Shown: piece after piece, positions 8,162 to 16,528 of the stretch
How positions within the stretch are numbered: the first letter of the stretch is position 1
Layout of the letters: the number at the start of each line of letters is the position of its first letter
DNA from: Myxococcus guangdongensis
GTDB taxonomy: Bacteria; Myxococcota; Myxococcia; Myxococcales; Myxococcaceae
Length of the DNA stretch: 64,000 nt
Reading direction: 5' to 3'
NCBI RefSeq assembly: GCF_024198255.1
Contig: NZ_JAJVKW010000017.1
Coordinates: 162,750 to 226,749 of the forward strand
Program-made: the position numbers and the translations under genes
Notes under the pieces: generated by a model
The model's database searches: none
Seen by the model: only the letters and a program-made list of their open reading frames with translations
Told to the model about the DNA's origin: nothing

Positions 8162-9148
8162 TTACAGGCCCCAGTCGGGGTTGAGGTGCATGATCCACTT
8201 CCGGTGGAAGTTGGACTGCATGCGCATGGTGTAGGTGGCCGACAGCGGAATGAAGTAGCGCTTGCCGACGAGGCTGGAGACGAACGGGATGCTGCCGGTG
8301 GCCAGGCCCCAGAGCACCCACATCTCGGCGGGGTACAGCGAGTTGTAGCCCTGCTCGTGGTCGATGCCCTTGGCCAGGGCGGCCAGCGGCGTGAGGTTGC
8401 CGCCGTCGGACATCATGTTGGCCCGGGGCGCGAGCGTCGCGCGGTCGATGGCGCCACGCAGGGCCACCTGGGCGTTGGACGCGTACCAGGACGTGAAGAT
8501 GATCCAGTTCGCGAACGGGACCTTCATCTCGTAGAAGTAGCGCAGGCGGATGGTGAGCCGCGTGGCCTTCCGGTAGACGAGCTCGGAGTTGTCCGGCTCC
8601 GGCAGGTTGAAGAACTTGCGGATGTTGTTCTCCAGCGACGGGACCTCCGGGAAGCTGTCCGCGCCGTCGAAGTCCAGCTCCTGCCAGTTGTAGCCGCTGC
8701 GCAGCTTCCAGATGGTGTCGATGGGCGTGAAGTACGCCGGGTTGATGGTGTCCACGCGGATGAGGCCGAACAGGTTCGAGCCGTTCACCGTGCGAGGAAC
8801 CACGCCGCCGCCGAAGTTCAGCGTGCGCATCGCGGAGTCGTAGATTTGATGGATGGCGAAGGTCTTCGCCAGGTTGCCGATGTCGTCGGTGCGCCCCAAC
8901 GTCGGCAGCAGCGCGACGATGGCCGCGTCATGCATGCGCTCGTTGTTGCCGTTCCACACGATGCCGGCGCGCGCGGCCTGGTACGCGGCGTACTCGGTCA
9001 TCAGCTTCGCGTGCTGAATCAGCGTCAGCTGGATGATGCCCAGCGTCATGAAGACCGCGAGCGGCATGATCATCGCCGCTTCGACCGCCGCCTGCCCGGA
9101 TTGGCGGCCCGCCGCCTTTCGCGGCCGCTCTTCCTGTTCCATTCCCAT
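8162..9148 (-). CDS. TadE-type pseudopilin
   Basis: About 328 residues. The N terminus reads GRQSG|QAAVEAAMIMPLAV, a class III prepilin processing site with Glu at mature position 5, followed by one membrane helix. A large periplasmic domain of roughly 280 residues follows, about twice the usual TadE length. It is the first pilin-like gene of the operon and lies about 100 bp after the anti-sigma gene. I chose the ATG at 9148 (MGMEQEERP); ATGs at 9184 and 9142 are also in frame, and none has a strong ribosome site. Confidence 0.82.
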   Translation of the reverse strand: MGMEQEERPRKAAGRQSGQAAVEAAMIMPLAVFMTLGIIQLTLIQHAKLMTEYAAYQAARAGIVWNGNNERMHDAAIVALLPTLGRTDDIGNLAKTFAIHQIYDSAMRTLNFGGGVVPRTVNGSNLFGLIRVDTINPAYFTPIDTIWKLRSGYNWQELDFDGADSFPEVPSLENNIRKFFNLPEPDNSELVYRKATRLTIRLRYFYEMKVPFANWIIFTSWYASNAQVALRGAIDRATLAPRANMMSDGGNLTPLAALAKGIDHEQGYNSLYPAEMWVLWGLATGSIPFVSSLVGKRYFIPLSATYTMRMQSNFHRKWIMHLNPDWGL

Positions 9149-9244
9149 GGCGCCATTATCTCGATCAGCGCCCTCGGGACGCATCGGTCAAATGGACACC
9201 GCAGGACGGTTTCAGCCTCCCATTTATTGAAAAATCGCGCGGGC

Positions 9245-10678
9245 TTACGGCGTGGGTTGGGAAGGCTCGGAAGGTGTTTCAACCGAGTCAGCCTCGCGAC
9301 TCAGGCGCCGCCGGGCCGCCTGTGCGGCGCTGGAGCCCGGAGATTCCTGGATCACCTGTCGACACGCGGCCAACCCCTCACGTCGGCGTCCCAGCGCGAG
9401 CTCGGCATCGCACAGCCGGTTGAGCAAACCCGTACGCTCCGTCCCGGAGGCGCCTGCGTTCAAGGCGAGGTTCAAAAGACCCGCCTCCCGGGCCCGGTCG
9501 CCATCCCGGAACGCGGCTTCGGCCTTGAGCGACAGCTCGCGGACGGAGGGACGCTGGGCCTTGTCCTCCTTCGCGGCCTCGGGGGCCGCCGCAGGCGCCT
9601 TGGGACTCGTGGGCCGCATCACCAGGGGCGCCTCCTGCGACTTCGCCGGCGCCGGCGCCGACCTCGAGGCGAGCGAACGTTCGATGCTGGCATCGTCCTT
9701 GGGCGGTGCCGGCGGAGGCTGGGCGACGACGGCCTGGGGCAGCGGCTCCGCGGCGGACTCCATCGCCGGGGCGCCCTCTGCCTCCTCCCACGCGGCGCCC
9801 GCTGGCAACGCGTCGTCCATGGCCGCGCTGGCCTCCTTCTTCGCCGAGCTCGAGCCCCCGAGCCGCAGCGACTCCCGGCGAGCCACCTTCCCTTGCGATG
9901 CCTCCATCACGGGGGACAGCTCGTCGCTCTGAGCGGAGCGCTTCTCCAGGTCCTTCGGCGCGGCCTTCGGCATCACCGGAATCGAAGCCGCAGGCAGCGA
10001 GGGCGCGCCCTTCGACTTGGACCTGGACGCCTCGCGGGGGCTCACCGAGCCGACTCCGCCTCCACTGCCGTCCTGGTCCCATCCTTCCGCGCGGCGGGCC
10101 ATCTGGTTCTGCCGTTCGCCGAACGCGTTGCGCTCCCGGGTCTCCTGCATGAGCCGGGCATCCGCCTGCTCGCGCTCCGCCTCGGCGGACTGTGCCGATT
10201 CCGCGTACGCCGCCGCGGCCGGAGCCGGGGCCATGCCCGCGGTCGGCGGCGGAGGGGCGTCCACCGAGGACGGCTCCGCCTTCACCACCCGGGCCTCCAC
10301 CTGCGCCAGGTTGGGGCGGGTCAGGTCGGGCGAGACGGCCATGAACGAGACGATGCCCAGCGCGCCCACCGAGGCGAGCCCCACGACGGGCAACATCCAG
10401 CGGCGCCAGCGGGAGGGCTTGGGCTCGGGGCCGGCCGCGGCCCGGCGCGCGGACTGCTGCGCGTAGGCCAGCAGGGACTCCAGGCCCGCGTCCGGCGCCG
10501 GCTCCTCGGAGAGCTGCGACATGGTGACGCGCACGCCACGGATGTCGTCCAGCGCCTGGGTGCAGCGCGCACAGCCCTGCAAGTGCGACTCCACTACCTG
10601 GGCTTCTGACGTGGAGAGCTCGCCATAGGCGAAGTCGAGGAGCCGGTCCTCGTGAGCATGGAGGTTCTGCGGCTTCAT
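9245..10678 (-). CDS. Membrane anti-sigma factor (zinc-finger, HxxxCxxC) with long periplasmic region
   Basis: A 477-residue protein. The cytoplasmic N terminus carries the ZAS-type zinc motif H32-x3-C36-x2-C39 in an HEDRLLDFAYGEL context, as in anti-sigma factors of ECF regulators. A single membrane helix spans about residues 94-115. The following 250 residues are Ala/Pro/Glu/Ser-rich and low in complexity. The last 90 residues look like two TPR-type helical repeats. The start overlaps the ECF sigma stop by ATGA, so the two are co-translated as a sigma/anti-sigma pair. The signal it senses is unknown; its position suggests envelope or pilus stress. Confidence 0.88.
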   Translation of the reverse strand: MKPQNLHAHEDRLLDFAYGELSTSEAQVVESHLQGCARCTQALDDIRGVRVTMSQLSEEPAPDAGLESLLAYAQQSARRAAAGPEPKPSRWRRWMLPVVGLASVGALGIVSFMAVSPDLTRPNLAQVEARVVKAEPSSVDAPPPPTAGMAPAPAAAAYAESAQSAEAEREQADARLMQETRERNAFGERQNQMARRAEGWDQDGSGGGVGSVSPREASRSKSKGAPSLPAASIPVMPKAAPKDLEKRSAQSDELSPVMEASQGKVARRESLRLGGSSSAKKEASAAMDDALPAGAAWEEAEGAPAMESAAEPLPQAVVAQPPPAPPKDDASIERSLASRSAPAPAKSQEAPLVMRPTSPKAPAAAPEAAKEDKAQRPSVRELSLKAEAAFRDGDRAREAGLLNLALNAGASGTERTGLLNRLCDAELALGRRREGLAACRQVIQESPGSSAAQAARRRLSREADSVETPSEPSQPTP

Positions 10679-11304
10679 CCCACCACCGTCCTTCCATCCT
10701 CGACGAGGTCGCCATCCACGCCCAGCTCGGCCAACCGGCGACGCAAGCCGTCCAGCGCGTAGCGCATCCGGCTCTTCACCGTGTTCTCCGAGACGCCCGT
10801 CACGTCGGCGATGTCCTTGAACGGGATGCCGCTGTACTCACGCAGGATGAACACCTCGCGCTGTTCTTCCGGCAGCGCCGCCAGGGCCCGCTCCAACAGG
10901 GGCCGCAGCCGCGCGTTGTGCGCGCCACGCTCGGGACTGGCGCCACCGTCCGGCAGCGCATCCGCGAGCGCCCGCCCGTCCTCGCCGTCAGCACCATTCA
11001 CTGGCGACTCCAGGGACGCGGCCTGGCGGTAGCTTTCTTTGCGCGCGCTGTCCACACAGAGGTTCCTCGCGATGGTGTAGACCCAGGTGGTGAACCGGGC
11101 CTTCGCCTGATACTCGCCGGCGCTGCGTACGACCTTCAGCCACGTCTCCTGCAGCACGTCCTCCGCCCGCGCGCGTTGCCCGACGAAGCGCAGGATGAAG
11201 TTGAACACCGGTGTCCGATGCCTTCGCACCAACGCCTCGAACGCACGAGCGTCCCCCGCCTGGAAGGCGAGCATCAGGCGCTCGTCTGAGGTCTCCGGTC
11301 CCAA
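10675..11304 (-). CDS. ECF-family RNA polymerase sigma factor
   Basis: A 209-residue sigma-70 family protein. Region 2 spans about residues 20-85 (FNFILRFV, AEDVLQETW, FTTWVYTIARN). Region 4 spans about 140-195 (LPEEQREVFILREY, IADVTGVSENTVKSRM). There is no region 3, as expected for ECF sigmas. The start shown is a TTG at 11304, with purine-rich GGGGAGAG just upstream. The first in-frame ATG, at 11274, would drop the conserved DERLML beginning. It is coupled to its anti-sigma partner. Being at the head of the Tad-like operon, it is a plausible regulator of that locus. Confidence 0.92.
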   Translation of the reverse strand: MGPETSDERLMLAFQAGDARAFEALVRRHRTPVFNFILRFVGQRARAEDVLQETWLKVVRSAGEYQAKARFTTWVYTIARNLCVDSARKESYRQAASLESPVNGADGEDGRALADALPDGGASPERGAHNARLRPLLERALAALPEEQREVFILREYSGIPFKDIADVTGVSENTVKSRMRYALDGLRRRLAELGVDGDLVEDGRTVVG

Positions 11305-11389
11305 CTCTCCCCCATCGCTCGTGGAGCCACGCTCACTTCCGGCCCACCCTCAACCCGTGCCGTCATAACGGACGACAGCGCGCGAGGGT

Positions 11390-11797
11390 CTAATCCGGTC
11401 GTGGTCTCCGGTAAGTGGCCAGAATGACAGGGAGCGCGACCCCTGTCACCAGCGCCGCCTGGGCCAGCAGTACGCCAGGCAGGGGCCGCTGGAGGTGGAC
11501 GTGCAGCGAGCGGGCGAGCGCCAGCCCCAGCAGGATGCCCGTCGAGGTGCGCACCGCGTTGGAGCCCGCCGCGGGCCGGAAGCGCCCCACCGCCCAGTCC
11601 ACCAACGCGGGCAACGTGAGCAGCAGCACGACGGGCACATCCCAGTCCCAGCCGAGCGGGGCGCGCACGACGAACAGCGCCACCAGCGCGGCCAGCATCA
11701 CCGGGTAGGTCCCCAGGCAGCGGGCGCAGAGCCTCAACCCGCCGAAGAGGTACGTGCGGTTGTACTCATCCGGGTGATGGTGACTGAGCCAGAACAC
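11390..11797 (-). CDS. DUF2085 family membrane protein
   Basis: A 135-residue protein. It opens with SHHHPDEYNRT and contains LRLCARCLGTYPVM, the conserved Cys-x2-Cys-type motif of DUF2085, followed by three to four hydrophobic helices. The function of the family is unknown. Translation starts at a GTG with GGAGG 8 bases upstream. The start lies 32 bases inside the 3' end of oppF, so it is the last gene of the five-gene operon. Confidence 0.75.
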   Translation of the reverse strand: MFWLSHHHPDEYNRTYLFGGLRLCARCLGTYPVMLAALVALFVVRAPLGWDWDVPVVLLLTLPALVDWAVGRFRPAAGSNAVRTSTGILLGLALARSLHVHLQRPLPGVLLAQAALVTGVALPVILATYRRPRPD

Positions 11798-12821
11798 CGT
11801 CGCTACCTCCGGAGGGGGGAGTGGGAGAAGCCCGCCGCGACTCGTCCTCCGCCAGGAAACACGCGGCGAAGTGCCCCGAGTCCAGCGGATACAAGGGAGG
11901 CGACTCGCGTCGACACCGCTCGATGGCGTGGGGACATCGCGGATGGAACGTGCAGCCGGGGGGCGGCGCGAGCGGTGACGGCGGCTCCCCTGGGACCAGC
12001 AGACGCGTCCGGGTCCGCGACGGGTCCGGCACCGGCACCGCGGCGAGCAGCGCCTGCGTGTAGGGGTGGCGCGGTCGGCGATACAACACGTCCGAAGGGG
12101 CCAGCTCGACGATGCGCCCCAGGTACATCACCGCCACGCGCGTGGACACGTGCTCGACGATGTTCAGGTCGTGCGCGATGAACACATAGGTGAGCCCGCG
12201 CTCACGCTGGAGGTCCACCAACAGATTCACGATTTGCGCCTGGATGGAGACGTCCAGCGCGCTGATGGGCTCGTCGGCCACCACCAGGTCTGGACGCAGC
12301 GCGATGGCCCGGGCAATGCCCAGCCGCTGTCGCTGCCCTCCGGAGAACTCGTGGGGAAGCCGCCCCAGCGCTTCGCGGGGCAGGCCCATCGCGTCGAGCA
12401 GCGCGAGGACTTCGCGCTCCTTCTCTCCCGGACCGCGCGCCAGGCCGTGGATGTCGAAGGGCTCTCCCAAGAGCTCGCGCACCGTCATGCGCGGGTTGAG
12501 CGAGGCGTACGGGTCCTGGAAGACGAGCTGCATCCGCCGGCGCAGCGGCCTGAGCTTCCGCTGGGACAGGCCGGTGAGTTCCTGCCCATCGAAGCGGATG
12601 GAGCCCGCCGTGGGCTCCACCAGTCGCAAGAGCGCTCGCCCCAACGTGCTCTTCCCGCAACCACTCTCCCCCACCAGGCCCAGCGTCTCGCCCCGGAAGA
12701 CGTCCAGGCTGATGCCGTCCACCGCCTTCACCGCGCCGCGCACACGCTGGAACATCCCCGAGCGCACGGGGAAATGCACCTGGACGTCCCTCGCCTGGAG
12801 CAGCGGCTCGACGGGGCTCAT
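11766..12821 (-). CDS. Oligopeptide/dipeptide ABC transporter ATP-binding protein (OppF/DppF type)
   Basis: A 351-residue ATPase. It has Walker A GESGCGKST, a SGGQRQR signature, Walker B LVVADEPISALD and the C-terminal oligopeptide-transporter domain with four cysteines (CTFHPRCPHAIERC). OppF-type subunits pair with OppD to drive peptide import through OppBC permeases. The ATG at 12821 overlaps the oppD stop (ATGA); a longer frame upstream lies inside oppD and was not used. No permease or binding-protein gene is adjacent, which is unusual. Confidence 0.92.
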   Translation of the reverse strand: MSPVEPLLQARDVQVHFPVRSGMFQRVRGAVKAVDGISLDVFRGETLGLVGESGCGKSTLGRALLRLVEPTAGSIRFDGQELTGLSQRKLRPLRRRMQLVFQDPYASLNPRMTVRELLGEPFDIHGLARGPGEKEREVLALLDAMGLPREALGRLPHEFSGGQRQRLGIARAIALRPDLVVADEPISALDVSIQAQIVNLLVDLQRERGLTYVFIAHDLNIVEHVSTRVAVMYLGRIVELAPSDVLYRRPRHPYTQALLAAVPVPDPSRTRTRLLVPGEPPSPLAPPPGCTFHPRCPHAIERCRRESPPLYPLDSGHFAACFLAEDESRRASPTPPSGGSDGVLAQSPSPG

Positions 12822-13843
12822 GGCGCGGGCACCGGATGATGACAGGCGGCGCGCTGCGAGCCCCGCTTGAGCTCGAGCACCGGCGCCACGCGCGAGCACT
12901 CCTCGGTGGCCCGCTCACACCGCTCGCGGAAGGCGCAGCCGGTGGGAAGTCGTCCGAGCGCGGGCACCATGCCGGGGATGGCCCTCAGCCGCCGCTTGGG
13001 GCCGCGAGCGCTTGCGTCGACTTCTCCGCCCAGCGCGGGCAGCGAGCGCAACAGCCCCGCGGTGTACGGATGCGCCGGACGGGCGAACAGCTCGCGCACG
13101 GGCGCGTGCTCCACCACCTTCCCCGCGTACATCACCACCACCGTGTCACAGCTCTCGGCGACGACGCCCAGGTCGTGGGTGATGAGCATGACCGCCATGC
13201 CGCGCTCGGCCTGCAGGCGCTTGAGCAGGTCGAGAATCTGGGCCTGGATGGTGACGTCCAGCGCGGTGGTGGGCTCGTCCGCGATGAGCAGCGACGGGTC
13301 GCACGCCAGCGCCATCGCAATCATCACCCGCTGCCGCATGCCTCCGGAGAGCTGATGGGGCCACGCGTCCACGCGCTCGCCGGGCGCGGGGATGCCCACC
13401 TGCCGCAGCATCTCCACCGCGCGCTCGCGTGCCTGGGAGCGCGAGGCGCCCAGGTGCAGCCTCACGCCCTCCGAAATCTGCTCGCCCACCGTGAAGACGG
13501 GGTTGAGCGACGTCATCGGCTCCTGGAACACCATGGCCACGTGGCGTCCACGCACGCGCCGCAGCTCCTCCTCGGGGAGCGTCAGCAGGTCGCGTCCCTC
13601 GAAGAGCACCTCGCCGCCCGCCACCCGCACGGGCGGCTGGGGCGCGAGTCGCAGCACGGACAGCGCGGTGAGGCTCTTGCCACAGCCGCTCTCCCCCACC
13701 ACGCCCAGCGTGCCGCCAGGAGGCAGCGCGAAGGACACCCCGTCCACCGCGCGCACCGGACCGTCCTCCCGCGACAGCTCCACGGTGAGCCCCCGGACAT
13801 CCAGCAGGGGCCCCTCCGCCGAGGGCGACGCGACGGAGGTCAC
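12818..13843 (-). CDS. Oligopeptide/dipeptide ABC transporter ATP-binding protein (OppD/DppD type)
   Basis: A 341-residue ATPase. It has Walker A GESGCGKSLT, the signature LSGGMRQR, Walker B LLIADEPTTALD and the H-loop region ITHDLGVVAE. The Cys-bearing C-terminal domain (GCAFRERCERATEEC) is typical of OppD/DppD and may hold an iron-sulfur cluster, as reported for some homologues. It starts with GTG overlapping the stop of the upstream MshEN gene (GTGA). It should pair with the following OppF. The partner permeases must be encoded elsewhere, if they exist. Confidence 0.92.
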   Translation of the reverse strand: MTSVASPSAEGPLLDVRGLTVELSREDGPVRAVDGVSFALPPGGTLGVVGESGCGKSLTALSVLRLAPQPPVRVAGGEVLFEGRDLLTLPEEELRRVRGRHVAMVFQEPMTSLNPVFTVGEQISEGVRLHLGASRSQARERAVEMLRQVGIPAPGERVDAWPHQLSGGMRQRVMIAMALACDPSLLIADEPTTALDVTIQAQILDLLKRLQAERGMAVMLITHDLGVVAESCDTVVVMYAGKVVEHAPVRELFARPAHPYTAGLLRSLPALGGEVDASARGPKRRLRAIPGMVPALGRLPTGCAFRERCERATEECSRVAPVLELKRGSQRAACHHPVPAP

Positions 13844-14823
13844 TTCTTCGCCAGCTCCTCCAGGAACTCCACCTCCTGGATGAGCCCCTTGCGGATGAGC
13901 AGGCGGATGAGGCTGGCCACCATGCGCGCGGGCTTCACCTTCTCCGTGTCCAGCACCGCCTCGTCGCCCCGCGACATGCGCTCCAGGTCATCCAGGATGG
14001 CCAGGTCGTCGTCGGAGAAGTCCGGCGTGGGCGTGAGCGCCAGCGCGGGCTGCGAGCCCTTCGCCGCGCCACCGAACATCACCACCGGGACGCGCGGCTT
14101 GCCGTCCTCCACCTCGAGCACGGGAGGCGGCGGAGGCCGGGGCGGCGGAGGCGGCTTCACGCCGAGCAGGTCATCCAGCGAATCACCTCCCGGGCCGCCA
14201 AGGGCCTCGGCGGGCGGAGGCGGCGGCGTCCCAGGACGACGGGCCGCGGGGGCGGCGGGGGGCGGTCTCGCTGCGGGGGGCTTCGGCGTCTCCGGCATCT
14301 CCCACTCCAGTGGCGTTCCCGCGGCCACGGGAAGAGGACCTGCGCCCTCCTCCTCGTACAGCGGCTCCGCCTCGACGATGTCCAGCGGCTCTCCCCGCGC
14401 CCGAGCCAGCGCGGTGTCCAGGTCGTCCGACGCGACGACGAAGACCCGCACCTGCTTGCGGAGCTGGAAGCGCAGCTCATCCACCAACGTCAAATCCCCC
14501 GGGTCCTCCACGGCGACGTGGACGCGCTCGCTGCGGCCCTCCACCTCCATCCGGAAGAGGAGCACCCGGTGCTCGGCCTGGAAGTCCAACGACACCAGCG
14601 ACGACACCGCTGGCGCAATCTCATCCGGCAGCTCGATGAAGGGCAGCCCGTGCTGCACGGCCAGGGCCCGGGCGACGTGGAGGGGCGCGCACGCTCCCTG
14701 CGCCACCAGCACCTCGCCCAGCCGCATGTTCCCCGGAGCACCCTTCTGCCCGAGCGCCACCCTCACCTGCTCCGCCGTCACCACGCCTGACTCGACGAGC
14801 AGCTCGCCAATCTTCTTGCGCAT
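13840..14823 (-). CDS. MshEN (GspE N-terminal) domain protein without an ATPase domain
   Basis: A 327-residue protein. The first 65 residues contain two tandem MshEN-type half motifs (KIGELLVESGVVTAEQV and RLGEVLVAQGACAPLHV, ending in HGLPFIEL). A mixed alpha/beta domain up to about residue 150 follows, then a long Pro-rich linker (about 170-250). It ends in a helical segment (MVASLIRLLIRKGLIQEVEFLEEL). In type II secretion and type IV pilus ATPases this N-terminal domain binds c-di-GMP or partner proteins; here no ATPase follows. It lies 9 bp after its paralogue and overlaps oppD by GTGA. Confidence 0.8.
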   Translation of the reverse strand: MRKKIGELLVESGVVTAEQVRVALGQKGAPGNMRLGEVLVAQGACAPLHVARALAVQHGLPFIELPDEIAPAVSSLVSLDFQAEHRVLLFRMEVEGRSERVHVAVEDPGDLTLVDELRFQLRKQVRVFVVASDDLDTALARARGEPLDIVEAEPLYEEEGAGPLPVAAGTPLEWEMPETPKPPAARPPPAAPAARRPGTPPPPPAEALGGPGGDSLDDLLGVKPPPPPRPPPPPVLEVEDGKPRVPVVMFGGAAKGSQPALALTPTPDFSDDDLAILDDLERMSRGDEAVLDTEKVKPARMVASLIRLLIRKGLIQEVEFLEELAKK

Positions 14824-14832
14824 AAGGCAGAG

Positions 14833-15594
14833 CTACCGCTTGACCTTCGCGAGGTACTCATCGCGGGAGAAGACGTTCTTCTCGATGAGCAGCTCCACCA
14901 TGGCCTTCAGGGCCGCCACTTCCTTGCGCTGCACCTCTTCCACGCTGCGCAGGAGGTCCGCCGGGGTTCCACCGCCCGACGCCGCGCGAGGGGCCTCCGC
15001 CACGGGAGGCGGCGGGCGCGCGGCGGGGGCGGGCTTGGGCGCCGGAGCCGTGGCGACAGCGGCCGCCGCCGGGTCGATGTCCTTGAGGTTCTTCACCACC
15101 GTGCGGCCCTGGGCGTCCACCACCTTGAAGTTGGTGTCCGCGTCCTCCAGCTCCATGTTCTGCTCGTACATGCGAGCAAACGCCCGGGCGATGGAGGTGC
15201 GGCCGGCGACGTTGGGGATGATGCGGCACTTCGTCACGGCGCGCAGCTCGTCGAGCATCCGCACGTTGAGCGGATCCGACATCGCCACCACCAGCGTCTT
15301 GCCCTCGTCGCGCAGCTGCAGCGGCAGCACCGAGAAGTCGCGCGCCGTCTGCGCCGGAATCTTCGCCTTCACGTGCGGCGCGACCACCTGCACCGCGTCC
15401 AGGTTGACGGCCGGCATCCCGAGCTGCTTGGACAGCGCCCGCACCAGGATGTCCTCGGAGACGAGGCTCATCCGCACCAGGATTTCGCCGAGCTTGCCGC
15501 CCCACTTCGCCTGTTCGGCGAGCGCGGCCTTGAGCTGGCTCTCCTGGAGCACATTCGCCTTGATCAGCAATTCTCCAAGCTTGATCTGTGCCAT
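14833..15594 (-). CDS. MshEN (GspE N-terminal) domain protein without an ATPase domain
   Basis: A 253-residue protein that is nearly a minimal GspE N-terminal module. Two half motifs (KLGELLIKANVLQESQL and KLGEILVRMSLVSEDIL) end in LGMPAVNL. The domain continues to about residue 145 (VAMSDPLNVRMLDEL) and is followed by an Ala/Pro linker and a C-terminal helix. It resembles the first part of PilB/GspE-type ATPases but stops before the nucleotide-binding domain. It is the first gene of the operon that continues into a second MshEN gene and oppDF. A c-di-GMP effector or scaffold role is an inference; the key Arg and Gly of the ligand motif are changed. Confidence 0.8.
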   Translation of the reverse strand: MAQIKLGELLIKANVLQESQLKAALAEQAKWGGKLGEILVRMSLVSEDILVRALSKQLGMPAVNLDAVQVVAPHVKAKIPAQTARDFSVLPLQLRDEGKTLVVAMSDPLNVRMLDELRAVTKCRIIPNVAGRTSIARAFARMYEQNMELEDADTNFKVVDAQGRTVVKNLKDIDPAAAAVATAPAPKPAPAARPPPPVAEAPRAASGGGTPADLLRSVEEVQRKEVAALKAMVELLIEKNVFSRDEYLAKVKR

Positions 15595-15654
15595 GTCGTG
15601 GGGGCCACTCTACCCGAGTCCAGCCGTCGCGCTCCTTCTTCCGTGCCTGGCCGG

Positions 15655-16485
15655 TCAGGAACCCGGCGCCGGGGGTACCGGCGACTCGGGGGGACCGAGG
15701 GACTGCTCACGCCCGGAGTCATCCACCTCGACGACCTTGGCCCCCTCCGGCGGGGTCAGCTCGTAGAGCGTCAGGTCCGGCCGGGCGTTGAGCTTGATCT
15801 GCTGGTAGCGCACCTGGAGCTTCGTCTGGGCCTGCTTCGCGTCCAGCTCCACCTTGCCCGGGAAGATGAGCCCGCCGCGCTCCAGGAAATCGTCGAACGC
15901 CAGGTCGTACCCCGGCACGCCCCGCACCTGGCTGCGCACCACGCGCAAGTACTTGGGGTGAACCTGTAGCACCTGGGTGGCCGCCCCTTGATGGAGCGTG
16001 AGCACATAGACGCCCTCCTTCGCGTCCAGCTCCAGCGTCTTGCGCTCGGGCGGGATGAGGGGCACCTGGCCCAGCAGGATGGCCACCAGCTCCTCGCCCG
16101 GGAGGACCACGGGGAGGAAGCGCGAGACGTTCTGCGGACTCGCCGGCCCCTGGTACCAGGTATGTGTCTGGGCCTGATACAGGCCGAAGCGCGAGCCGTC
16201 CCCCACCAGGGAGGCGAGGGGCCGGTTGAAGAAGTCGAACGTCTCCAGGTGCAGGAGGGCCGGCCGGGTGACGGCGAGGAACATGCCGATGGTGCCGCTC
16301 TGCTGGGGGGACTCGACGCGCAGCTTCGCGTCCCCCTCGAGGGTCACGACGTTCTCCTGGTTCGCCCGGACACGTTGGTAGACGACATCCGCGTCGGTGA
16401 GCTGGCCCTCGGGGCCGAACTCGATGCGCTTGGGGCAACCCGAACAGAGCACTCCCAGGAAGATTGCGGCGGCTGCGCGGTTCAT
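15655..16485 (-). CDS. DUF4292/LolB-like lipoprotein
   Basis: A 276-residue lipoprotein. The signal peptide ends at Cys17 in V-L-C-S-G-C. The mature part is beta-rich (TLEGDAKLRVESPQQSG, TRPALLHLETFDFFNRPLASLV), which fits the DUF4292 or LolB-like fold that cradles lipids or lipoproteins at the outer membrane. The gene is 60 bp upstream (in coordinates) of the MshEN operon start and divergent from exbB, whose ATG lies 44 bp away. Its partner is unknown; coupling to ExbB/ExbD-driven envelope transport is possible. Confidence 0.72.
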   Translation of the reverse strand: MNRAAAAIFLGVLCSGCPKRIEFGPEGQLTDADVVYQRVRANQENVVTLEGDAKLRVESPQQSGTIGMFLAVTRPALLHLETFDFFNRPLASLVGDGSRFGLYQAQTHTWYQGPASPQNVSRFLPVVLPGEELVAILLGQVPLIPPERKTLELDAKEGVYVLTLHQGAATQVLQVHPKYLRVVRSQVRGVPGYDLAFDDFLERGGLIFPGKVELDAKQAQTKLQVRYQQIKLNARPDLTLYELTPPEGAKVVEVDDSGREQSLGPPESPVPPAPGS

Positions 16486-16528
16486 ATGTCCTAGTCTGGG
16501 CCATGGCGCCCTGCCGGGTCACCCACCA

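Noticed and set aside
6092..10609. A 1505-codon open frame on the plus strand over the tadE/tadG/anti-sigma genes
   Set aside because: High GC makes stop codons rare opposite real genes. The frame gives Arg/His/Val-rich sequence with no domain or helix pattern, while the minus-strand frames have clear domains and gene junctions.
12836..15766. A 976-codon plus-strand frame over the oppD and MshEN genes
   Set aside because: Ser/Arg-rich product with no motif; it lies opposite strongly supported ABC and MshEN genes.
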